Shown here in pieces: positions 1 through 6,581 of a DNA stretch of 64,000 nt. The stretch is taken from contig CAIVDU010000053.1 of assembly GCA_903904815.1 (NCBI GenBank), positions 124,001-188,000 of the forward strand, written 5' to 3'. The notes under the pieces were generated by a model, which was not told the DNA's origin, did no database searches, and saw nothing but the letters and a program-made list of their open reading frames with translations. This DNA is from an uncultured Armatimonadota bacterium (GTDB lineage Bacteria; Armatimonadota; Fimbriimonadia; Fimbriimonadales; Fimbriimonadaceae). Position 1 is the stretch's first letter. Each line of letters opens with the position of its first letter. The translations under genes were made by a program, and so were the position numbers.

Positions 1-1
1 C

Positions 2-31
2 ATCGACGCTGAGTTCAAAGAAGAGAAGTAA
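2..31 (+). CDS. C-terminal end of an upstream gene (partial)
   Basis: The first bases read in frame as IDAEFKEEK followed by TAA at 29-31, and a strong hairpin with a T-run follows, as expected at the end of a gene. Only nine residues are visible, so no family can be assigned. Confidence 0.5.
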   Translation: MDAEFKEEK

Positions 32-63
32 GTCCTTCCGCTCTGGAAGCAACTTATGGCCGA

Positions 64-99
64 GGGCTGGAGCGCTGGAGCGCCCCAGCCCTATTTTTT
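64..99 (+). terminator. Rho-independent terminator
   Basis: GGGCTGG (64-70) pairs with CCAGCCC (85-91) and is followed by TATTTTTT. It would end the gene whose tail lies at 2-31. It touches the stop codon of the minus-strand gene that follows. Confidence 0.75.
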
Positions 100-1515
100 C
101 GCGATAACTGGCTCGCTGAGTTCTCTGGCCATGCTTCCAATCACCGAGTCGCGTTGAAGGCGATCAGGGACACTGGCGAGCACTGTCAAAGCCGACGCGA
201 TGACAATGCCTTTAACCCAAGGGTCGAAGTTAACGCGAGCTCGCGGAACGAGCAGTACCGGAACGGGCGAAAAGAAGGCGAGAAAGGCCAATGGACTCAG
301 GTCGGGATTGACCGGCTTGAAGTGGATGATCCCAAAAACCAGCATGGCAAGAGCAACGATTCCGCAAGCGATCGCAAGATGGACCCTCCACTTTGAGACC
401 GTTTCTTCTCCGCGCCGGGCACTCTTCCATTTGGCGAGTCCTCCGGTAATTGTAAGCAGTGGCCACACGAAGGCTGCCGCCAGCAACGCGATACTCGGGC
501 CGTACGGAGTTTTGGGCAGATTCGCGTTGAAGGTAGCCAGCTGAGACTCGAAGTTGGCTTGAAATTCCTTGTTTGGCTCGGGAATCTCCCGCCAACTCGC
601 GGTCAAGTATGGGTCAGATGATCTCGAGTCCAGCGCCTTAGCAGTTCTTTCCACTTTGCGATCATCAGGCTGATTTGCATCGTAGTCCTTATCGATCGCG
701 CGTGCGGCGATAAAGCGCGCCACGTAATGAGTGACCGGACCGTACGCGTCGCTGGACATGCGGGATGCGAAGAGCACCGTGGCGTGTCGGGCACTTTCAT
801 CTGGCTCCGGATGTCGGTACACAATTGCGGTCAGATTATTTCTCAGCCAGCTGAGATGGGGAAGAAGCGTGGACGAAAGAAGGATCGCGTCCGTTGTCTG
901 CCCTCTAAATCCCCACCGCATCTCGATCGTTGCAAGTCCCAAACGGGATTCATCGACCGAGTAGTCGTTGTAGTGTGCCCGCGAACCAGCCCGGAGGAGC
1001 GCGTCGCGCGCTTCGTCCCACTTACCAACTCTCGCATTGACCGCCGCCAGCATCGCCGGGAAGTACCCGTTTTCGGGATCGAGTCGTTCTCCCGATTTGG
1101 CGGCACGAATCATCCATTTGATTCGGTCCAGCGCTTCTGGCGGTTCGGTGGGCGACATCGGTCGAGAAGGGAGCGTGCAAAGGTACCGCAGAAGATGGGC
1201 CCATCCTTGAATGTTGCCCGGGTGCACCTGAGTAAACGTTTTGAGGCTGGCGCAGTAAGGGGTCTCTCGACGTCCGTCGGTCAGTCTGTTCGTGTTGAAC
1301 GTCGCCTTGACCAATTGCTGCGTCTCGGTTTGACTGGGCCAAAGTCCGGGATCGTAGATTCGCACGGGAATCGGAGTTGGGAATTCGTTAACGTGCCCCC
1401 AGCCGCCAGTAGCAAATTCGAGGTCCTCGGCGAGGATCCATCGAGTTGTAGGGAGCGTGATAAGTGTGGCCATGATTCCGACGGCGGCCCAAGTCATGAC
1501 TCCTAGGCGTGCCAC
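91..1515 (-). CDS. Membrane protein with helical-repeat-like periplasmic domain, third gene of a sigma-factor operon
   Basis: 474 residues. One N-terminal membrane segment (about 5-28), a soluble region (about 40-340) that looks helical and TPR-like, then about four C-terminal hydrophobic segments (340-365, 378-400, 405-425, 435-455). No family is recognised. The GTG start at 1515 is supported by GGAGG eight bases upstream and overlaps the stop of the preceding small gene by 13 bases, so translation is probably coupled. Its place after an ECF sigma factor and a small membrane protein suggests a sensor or effector of that regulon, which is inference only. Confidence 0.75.
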   Translation of the reverse strand: MARLGVMTWAAVGIMATLITLPTTRWILAEDLEFATGGWGHVNEFPTPIPVRIYDPGLWPSQTETQQLVKATFNTNRLTDGRRETPYCASLKTFTQVHPGNIQGWAHLLRYLCTLPSRPMSPTEPPEALDRIKWMIRAAKSGERLDPENGYFPAMLAAVNARVGKWDEARDALLRAGSRAHYNDYSVDESRLGLATIEMRWGFRGQTTDAILLSSTLLPHLSWLRNNLTAIVYRHPEPDESARHATVLFASRMSSDAYGPVTHYVARFIAARAIDKDYDANQPDDRKVERTAKALDSRSSDPYLTASWREIPEPNKEFQANFESQLATFNANLPKTPYGPSIALLAAAFVWPLLTITGGLAKWKSARRGEETVSKWRVHLAIACGIVALAMLVFGIIHFKPVNPDLSPLAFLAFFSPVPVLLVPRARVNFDPWVKGIVIASALTVLASVPDRLQRDSVIGSMARELSEPVIAKK

Positions 1516-1784
1516 GGGAGCACCTCCGTGTGTCCTTCAAGCGCAGGAGTGTGTTGACGGCGCACGTAAAGGCCCGCCGCTTGGACTTGCGCGGCCAAGG
1601 GCAGCGGACCCGTTGGCTCAGGCGACGGATACGAAGCCAGTTGTACAAGGGTGATCGCGGCGGCAATTCCCGTAGCCAAGCCGATAAGGCTCTCGGGCGC
1701 CCTCCGTCGAGAATGCTGCGGTAGAGGCGTTGTGTCAAGGTCCCCGTAGAAGGTAACGAGTCGCTCGATCGGATCCTGACTCAT
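1503..1784 (-). CDS. Small single-span membrane protein, putative anti-sigma factor
   Basis: 93 residues from the ATG at 1784, which forms an ATGA overlap with the sigma factor stop and follows GGAGGAAG. A hydrophobic stretch (IGLATGIAAAITLVQLA) around residues 35-52 suggests one membrane span with a cytoplasmic N-terminus. The N-terminal motif DPIERLVTFYGDLDTTPLP resembles short anti-sigma proteins only in layout. No zinc-binding HxxxCxxC motif is present, so anti-sigma function rests on operon position alone. Confidence 0.6.
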   Translation of the reverse strand: MSQDPIERLVTFYGDLDTTPLPQHSRRRAPESLIGLATGIAAAITLVQLASYPSPEPTGPLPLAAQVQAAGLYVRRQHTPALEGHTEVLPWHA

Positions 1785-2272
1785 TTGGCTTCCTCCCATG
1801 CATTTCGGAACGCTTGCTTTGCCGCATGAAGTCTGGATGCGACAGTTCCGACCGGGACTTCTAAGATTTCGGCGATCTCTTCGTAACTGTAGCCGAGCCC
1901 TAACGCCAGACCGAGCAGAGTCCTCGCCTCCGGCCTAAGCCGAAAAAGAGTGTCTCGAACGGCGATGTCTTGAGTCGGGTCGTCGGCAGTAGTCGGCTTA
2001 GACGGAGAGATGTTCGCCTTCTCTCTCAGCGCAGACAGGCAACGCCTCACGGTTGTCTTGCGTATCCAAGCCGCCGTATTCTCAGTGGAAACTTTGTGGG
2101 CGTTCTTGGTGAGCCGAAGGCAAACGTCCTGAGTAACATCCTCGGCCAAATCGCGAGACCCGGTGACTTTGACCGCGATATGAAAAATGTGGCAGCGGGT
2201 GCGCCGGACAAGCGCGTCGGCATCTGTCTCCGACGTTCGACGCCACCGCATTGTCACCGTTTGGTCCGCCAT
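1781..2272 (-). CDS. ECF-type RNA polymerase sigma factor
   Basis: 163 residues, the usual ECF length. Region 2 is seen around residues 15-60 with the core-binding motif DLAEDVTQDVCLRL. Region 4 is seen around 110-160 with an HTH containing GYSYEEIAEILEVPVGTVASRL. It would direct RNA polymerase to a small regulon, probably including its own operon. It is followed by a small membrane protein overlapping by four bases, the usual sigma/anti-sigma arrangement. The ECF subgroup cannot be told from sequence alone. Confidence 0.92.
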   Translation of the reverse strand: MADQTVTMRWRRTSETDADALVRRTRCHIFHIAVKVTGSRDLAEDVTQDVCLRLTKNAHKVSTENTAAWIRKTTVRRCLSALREKANISPSKPTTADDPTQDIAVRDTLFRLRPEARTLLGLALGLGYSYEEIAEILEVPVGTVASRLHAAKQAFRNAWEEAK

Positions 2273-2419
2273 CGTTTTTGCCTCACTCTTAGAGAACCCG
2301 AACTGCGAAGACTTTCTTCATTCCAATTGCAAAATGTTGAGAAAGTTGCCAGACAACCGTTCGCGACTCCGGGGTCATCGGACCAATCACGAATCTAAAC
2401 GCGATGGTCGGGCGTCTAA

Positions 2420-3370
2420 ATGCCTGTGCTGTTCGCCCTCGTCGCCGTCGGAATCTTGGGTCCGTCAGACTTCCTTCGGGGCATGATCGATTCGGATCGG
2501 GCGCTTTCGAGGAACGGAAGACTTCACGGGCTAGCCGTGGCCTACCAAAGGGTGTTCTCGACCGATTCCATGGTCCTAACAACCACGCTGGAATCTGGAG
2601 ATGTTTGGTTGCGGCGTCAGGAGTTCGCGCCGACCGACAAGCTCTTCTGGGACATGAACCGCGCCGAGATCTCATCGCAGGGTGAGTTCGGCTACACAAG
2701 TGGGGCCTGGACACTTAAGCGTAACAAAACGTATACAAACGGCGACTTCGTACGGGTTTGGAAAAAGCAGGGGAAGGAATGGAAGATCGTATTCGAGGCG
2801 GATACGACAACGGACCTTCCGCGCGTGGCTACCGGACAAGTGTCGGCGCCGAAGCGAAAAGGAAAACTCTCTCCCCCAACCGAAGATGTTCAGCGTGCCA
2901 TTTCTGAAAATGAAGCAAAGCTCTCGGCCGACACCGACGCTTCTAAGTGCTACCTCGAAGATGCCTATATTCTTCGTTCGAATGTCCCCCCGGTGATCGG
3001 CTTTACCGGCGAAGCATCAACCGTCGGTCGAAATCCGGTTAGCGAAAGGTTCCTGGTAGATCGCCCCGCTGACCTCGCGTGCTCGTTTGGTCTTCTCGAT
3101 ACAAAAGACGGTCAGGCGCCTTTCCTGAGAATATGGAGGCGAACGGCGGGCAACGCTTGGAAGATCACCCTCGAATATGTCGGTAGCTCACAACATGCCC
3201 TTGGCAAAGAGGATCACGCCGGCCACTCCGAAGACGAGGCTCACCAGCCAAACCCACTTCATCTTGGTCAACGCGGAAACGGCGCCGAGGGCGATCGCCA
3301 CCTGGATTCCGGTCACGGAGTAGGCGAACTGGTGGTGGCGTTCGAGCAGCTCCTCCGACTCTTTGGATAG
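2420..3370 (+). CDS. Secreted protein with two DUF4440/SnoaL-like domains
   Basis: 316 residues. A hydrophobic N-terminus (MPVLFALVAVGILG) looks like a signal peptide. Two similar alpha+beta domains follow (about 25-115 and 150-255), each ending in a W-K-I-x-x-E strand (EWKIVFEA and AWKITLEY) as in DUF4440/NTF2-like proteins. Residues after about 258 are low-complexity and lie antisense to the next gene. A TAG one frame away at about 3183 would give a natural end, so the long tail may be a frameshift artefact. Function is unknown; such domains often have degradative or binding roles. Confidence 0.7.
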   Translation: MPVLFALVAVGILGPSDFLRGMIDSDRALSRNGRLHGLAVAYQRVFSTDSMVLTTTLESGDVWLRRQEFAPTDKLFWDMNRAEISSQGEFGYTSGAWTLKRNKTYTNGDFVRVWKKQGKEWKIVFEADTTTDLPRVATGQVSAPKRKGKLSPPTEDVQRAISENEAKLSADTDASKCYLEDAYILRSNVPPVIGFTGEASTVGRNPVSERFLVDRPADLACSFGLLDTKDGQAPFLRIWRRTAGNAWKITLEYVGSSQHALGKEDHAGHSEDEAHQPNPLHLGQRGNGAEGDRHLDSGHGVGELVVAFEQLLRLFG

Positions 3371-3802
3371 CTTGGTCGCTTCTTTGCTCAGATCCTCGGT
3401 CTTGGAGGCTTCTTTTTCAACCTCTGCCAGATACTCGCTTAATCGCTTACCTGGAGTGAGTCGTTCTCCGAACTTCGTTTTTCCTTTGATGTGTTCGGGA
3501 ATCGCCCCCGCGTCCAACATCGCGTTTGCCTGGAGTCCGTACAGGTGAACCTTCTGTTTGTCCGACTGGTATTCGTTCCACTTGTCGCTGGACATCAGTC
3601 GCTTGATCATCGCTTCATTGACCAGGCTTCCTGACTCCAGTGCGCCCAACGCGGCAAACACGGCGAAGATGGCGGTCGCCAAGCCGACGTACTTCGTCCA
3701 CTTATTGCGTTGCTCCTCCGCGACGCGCTCTTCGCGCTCCTGATGAAGTTCATCAATTGCCTCTTGGAGTTCGGTCGTTTCTATCTCTGGTTCTTCTGGC
3801 AT
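3188..3802 (-). CDS. DUF4337-like membrane protein
   Basis: 204 residues. The acidic, coiled-coil N-terminus (about 1-32) is followed by a membrane segment (YVGLATAIFAVFAALGAL), a helical loop containing NEYQSDKQKVHLYGLQAN, a second coiled coil (about 125-150) and two C-terminal membrane segments. This architecture matches the DUF4337 family of bacterial inner-membrane proteins with no known function. The gene converges on, and overlaps, the 3' end of the DUF4440-like gene. Confidence 0.8.
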   Translation of the reverse strand: MPEEPEIETTELQEAIDELHQEREERVAEEQRNKWTKYVGLATAIFAVFAALGALESGSLVNEAMIKRLMSSDKWNEYQSDKQKVHLYGLQANAMLDAGAIPEHIKGKTKFGERLTPGKRLSEYLAEVEKEASKTEDLSKEATKLSKESEELLERHHQFAYSVTGIQVAIALGAVSALTKMKWVWLVSLVFGVAGVILFAKGML

Positions 3803-3835
3803 GTTCTTCTGTTGGTGGCTGCCGTTAGCAGCTAA

Positions 3836-4043
3836 TTCATTCTTGGTCTACGATGACGGCAAATTCCGTTTCACCTGTGTCGATCATCTTTTGAATATAA
3901 GGCCGACAAAGTCCACAGTTCGATCCGCATCGAAACCGGTCCTTCGCATCTTCTAATGATTGAACTTCCGCCGATTTAAGCGTGGAAAACAGCACGTCGA
4001 AGCAAACGCAGCGAACGACTGGCCTTTTGGAGTTATAAACGAC
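3836..4043 (-). CDS. BFD-like [2Fe-2S]-binding small protein with no canonical start codon
   Basis: Directly after the tsaD stop codon the same frame stays open for 68 residues before TGA at 3836. It contains RCVCFDVLFSTLK, then RCGSNCGLCRPYI, which together give the CxC...CxxxxCxxC cysteine pattern of Bfd-like [2Fe-2S] domains, at their usual size. Between the tsaD stop and the first cysteine there is no ATG, GTG or TTG; the first GTG lies after the CxC pair. Either a non-standard start codon, stop-codon readthrough from tsaD, or a sequence error must be invoked. The protein family call is firm, the start is not. Confidence 0.7.
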
Positions 4044-5075
4044 TCACGCTCCTGCGGCCAGATCGGCGTTCGGATAGGCGTCCAAGGATCCGTCGTGCGA
4101 CTCTCCTCTGGCCAGGCGCCAGGAGGCCGCTAGGCCGATCATCGCGGCATTATCGGTACAAAGGCTCAATGGTGGGGTGAAGAACTGGATCCCTTCCCGT
4201 TTTGAGGCAAGGGTGAACTTTTCCCTCAGGGCAAGGTTGGCGGCAACGCCACCAACCAGCGTCAATGCCGACGCATCCAGTTGGCGGCAAGCTCGAATGG
4301 CTCTCTCGACGAGGACCGACGTGATCGCCTCCTGGAGGCTCGCCGCCGCGTCCTGAATATCGAGAGATACGCCTTGTTTCTCCGTCAGGCGAAGCACCGC
4401 CGTCTTAAGGCCAGAGAAGCTGAAGTCGATCGTGTCTCCCGAAAGGCCTTTGGGAAGAGGATACCTGGACGGATTACCGCCGACTGCCGCCTGCTGAATG
4501 GCGTAACCGCCTGGGTAGCCAAGGCCGAGCAGGCGAGCGCCTTTATCGAAGGCCTCACCGGCGGCATCATCGCGGGTCTCACCCACAATAGTGTAGTCGC
4601 CCAGCGCTTTCACGAGGACAAGTTCGGTGTGCCCACCGGAAACGATGAGGCAAACGTGTGGGAAAGGAATCTCCGACTCGAGCGCGAGGGGGCTGCAAAG
4701 ATGTCCTTCAAGGTGATGGACGCCCAGCAGGGGAACTCCCAAGCCGTGGGCCATCGCCTTGGCTGCCGTGAGTCCGACGCTCAGGGCGCCGATCAGTCCC
4801 GGCCTATTAGTGACCGCAATCGCTCGAAGGTCTTGGAGAGTCACGTTTGCCTCATCAAGCGCTTCACGAATCGTTGGAACGAGAGCCTCGACATGGGCTC
4901 TTGCCGCGGCTTCTGGAACAACACCGCCCCACTTTCCGTGAAGGGCTATTTGGCTGGCGACTGCATTAGAACAGACCCTTCGGCCGCGAATGATCGCAGC
5001 GCTGGTCTCGTCGCAACTAGTCTCGAGGGCGAGGAGCGGTCCCTCGAAATAGATCACCCTTTTCGCGGCTCCCAC
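4044..5075 (-). CDS. tsaD: tRNA N6-adenosine threonylcarbamoyltransferase
   Basis: 343 residues, the normal TsaD length. It transfers threonylcarbamoyl from TC-AMP to A37 of ANN-decoding tRNAs, together with TsaB and TsaE, in the cytoplasm. The ATPase-fold signatures are present: ETSCDET (18-24), the metal-binding HHLEGH (120-125), SGGHTEL, and DDAAGEAFDKGARLLGLGYPGG. The ATG at 5075 overlaps the end of rimI by 22 bases; a GTG seven codons later is an alternative. rimI-tsaD adjacency is common, while tsaB lies 25 kb away in this window. Confidence 0.97.
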   Translation of the reverse strand: MGAAKRVIYFEGPLLALETSCDETSAAIIRGRRVCSNAVASQIALHGKWGGVVPEAAARAHVEALVPTIREALDEANVTLQDLRAIAVTNRPGLIGALSVGLTAAKAMAHGLGVPLLGVHHLEGHLCSPLALESEIPFPHVCLIVSGGHTELVLVKALGDYTIVGETRDDAAGEAFDKGARLLGLGYPGGYAIQQAAVGGNPSRYPLPKGLSGDTIDFSFSGLKTAVLRLTEKQGVSLDIQDAAASLQEAITSVLVERAIRACRQLDASALTLVGGVAANLALREKFTLASKREGIQFFTPPLSLCTDNAAMIGLAASWRLARGESHDGSLDAYPNADLAAGA

Positions 5076-5524
5076 TCAGACAGGTTATGCATCCACATCA
5101 CAAGCGCGTCTTCGCGGTTATCAGGATAGTAGCCTTTCCTTCGTGCGGTGGTCTTATATCCAAGTTTTTCGTAAAGCCGGACTGCTGGATCATTGCTGGC
5201 TCTGACTTCGAGGGTGGAGCAGACCATCCCCTTTTCTTTTGCACGGAGAAGTAACTCCTTCATCAATCGCTCCCCAACTCCTTGGCGGCGATGGGACTCG
5301 TCTATGGAGATCGTGGTGATGTGTGCCTCGTCAATGACCAGCCACACGCCGCCATATCCAATCACTTCGCCGTCTTCGATGGCTGCCACGAAGATCCCAT
5401 GCTGATGATCCAACTCGTTCCGAAAACTACGCTCGGACCAAGGAGCCGAATTGGTCCGATTCTCAATATTGAGAATGGACGGGATATGGGCCTCTTGCAA
5501 GGTTTCGAATCGAAGCGTTTTCAC
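5054..5524 (-). CDS. rimI: Ribosomal protein S18-alanine N-acetyltransferase-like GNAT
   Basis: 156 residues with a GNAT fold. The acetyl-CoA binding motif is RRQGVGERLM (about 83-92), and NDPAVRLYEKLGYK near the C-terminus is the classic RimI signature. It acetylates protein N-termini, classically that of ribosomal protein S18. The overlap with tsaD supports co-transcription, and this pairing is widespread in bacteria, which strengthens the RimI call over a generic acetyltransferase. Confidence 0.9.
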   Translation of the reverse strand: MKTLRFETLQEAHIPSILNIENRTNSAPWSERSFRNELDHQHGIFVAAIEDGEVIGYGGVWLVIDEAHITTISIDESHRRQGVGERLMKELLLRAKEKGMVCSTLEVRASNDPAVRLYEKLGYKTTARRKGYYPDNREDALVMWMHNLSEWEPRKG

Positions 5525-5582
5525 TTTAAACCTGAGTTGGACGCCGAAGCAAGAATCTCACTCCTAAGCAGGGGAGCGAAGC

Positions 5583-6284
5583 CTAGCCACCAAGATAGGC
5601 TTCTTTTACCTTTGGATTTGCCAGAAGGGCCTTGCCGGTGTCGCTCAAAACAATGTTGCCCGTTTCGAGCACGTAGGCTCGGTGAGCAATCTCAAGAGCT
5701 CGATTGGCGTTCTGCTCGACGATGAGGATAGTTCCACCTTCCTTATTCAAATCGAGAACGATATTGAAGATCTCTGTGACGAGGTTCGGGGCGAGCCCAA
5801 GACTTGGTTCGTCAAGGAGGAGAATTTCTGGCCTCGACATCAGGGCACGACCGATTGCTAGCATCTGTTGTTCGCCACCGCTCATGGTGCCTGCGTTCTG
5901 CTTGAATCGTTCTCTCAAGCGTGGAAACCGTTGCAGAACCTTTTCCATGTCGTTCGCCACATCTCCGTCCTTCCGGGTGAAAGCGCCCAGTTGGAGATTT
6001 TCGTGGACGGTCATGTTCGTGAAGATCCTTCGTCCCTCGGGTGAGTGAGAAATGCCTCGCCTCACGATCTCGTCCGGAGGGCAGGCGCAGATATCCTGAT
6101 CCTTAAACGTGATCGAACCGGTTCTAGGTCTCAAAAGACCGCTGATCGTTCGAAGCAAGGTGCTTTTGCCGGCTCCGTTCGAACCGATAATCGCTACGAT
6201 CTCGCCCTTTTGGACGTTAATCGATACGTCGTTGAGCGCTTGAATCGCTCCGTAGAAAACATTGATGCCTTTGATCTCGAGCAT
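5583..6284 (-). CDS. livF: ABC transporter ATP-binding protein, LivF type (orphan)
   Basis: 233 residues, with the Walker A motif GSNGAGKST (34-42), Q-loop region, signature MSGGEQQ and Walker B ILLLDEPSLGLAP. MLEIKGINVFYGAIQAL at the start and the EQNANRALEIAHRAYVLETG segment are typical of LivF, the ATPase of branched-chain amino acid importers. No livG, livH, livM or livK lies in this window: upstream is a 297-base non-coding stretch and then a divergent gene, so the partners must be encoded elsewhere. Confidence 0.88.
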   Translation of the reverse strand: MLEIKGINVFYGAIQALNDVSINVQKGEIVAIIGSNGAGKSTLLRTISGLLRPRTGSITFKDQDICACPPDEIVRRGISHSPEGRRIFTNMTVHENLQLGAFTRKDGDVANDMEKVLQRFPRLRERFKQNAGTMSGGEQQMLAIGRALMSRPEILLLDEPSLGLAPNLVTEIFNIVLDLNKEGGTILIVEQNANRALEIAHRAYVLETGNIVLSDTGKALLANPKVKEAYLGG

Positions 6285-6581
6285 TCGCCGCTAAGGTGAT
6301 ACCAGACCCGGCCTGCTGAGGGCTCGATTCTCGAAAGATTTGCTGATTCTCCCGTTGGACGCGATGTGGTCAAGTGACCCGATCCTACTAGATTTCCCAG
6401 GGCAAACAGTTTGACGAGCTTCGTAAGGAACCAGCTAAAAACACGGGCAACGGAAATCATGTGCAAGACTAAGAATGTGACGCGCTGCTTAAAAACAGGC
6501 GCTGAAATGGCTAACTGCCAGTTCGCGGTGCTGCGAACCTACGTTCAACGTGATTGAAAACCAACAATAACACCGGAACCC

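Noticed and set aside
727-1506. 259-codon plus-strand open frame
   Set aside because: Antisense to the membrane-protein gene of the sigma operon; rich in Arg/Ser as expected of a shadow frame.
4281-5129. 282-codon plus-strand open frame
   Set aside because: Antisense to tsaD, with no family resemblance; tsaD is certain.
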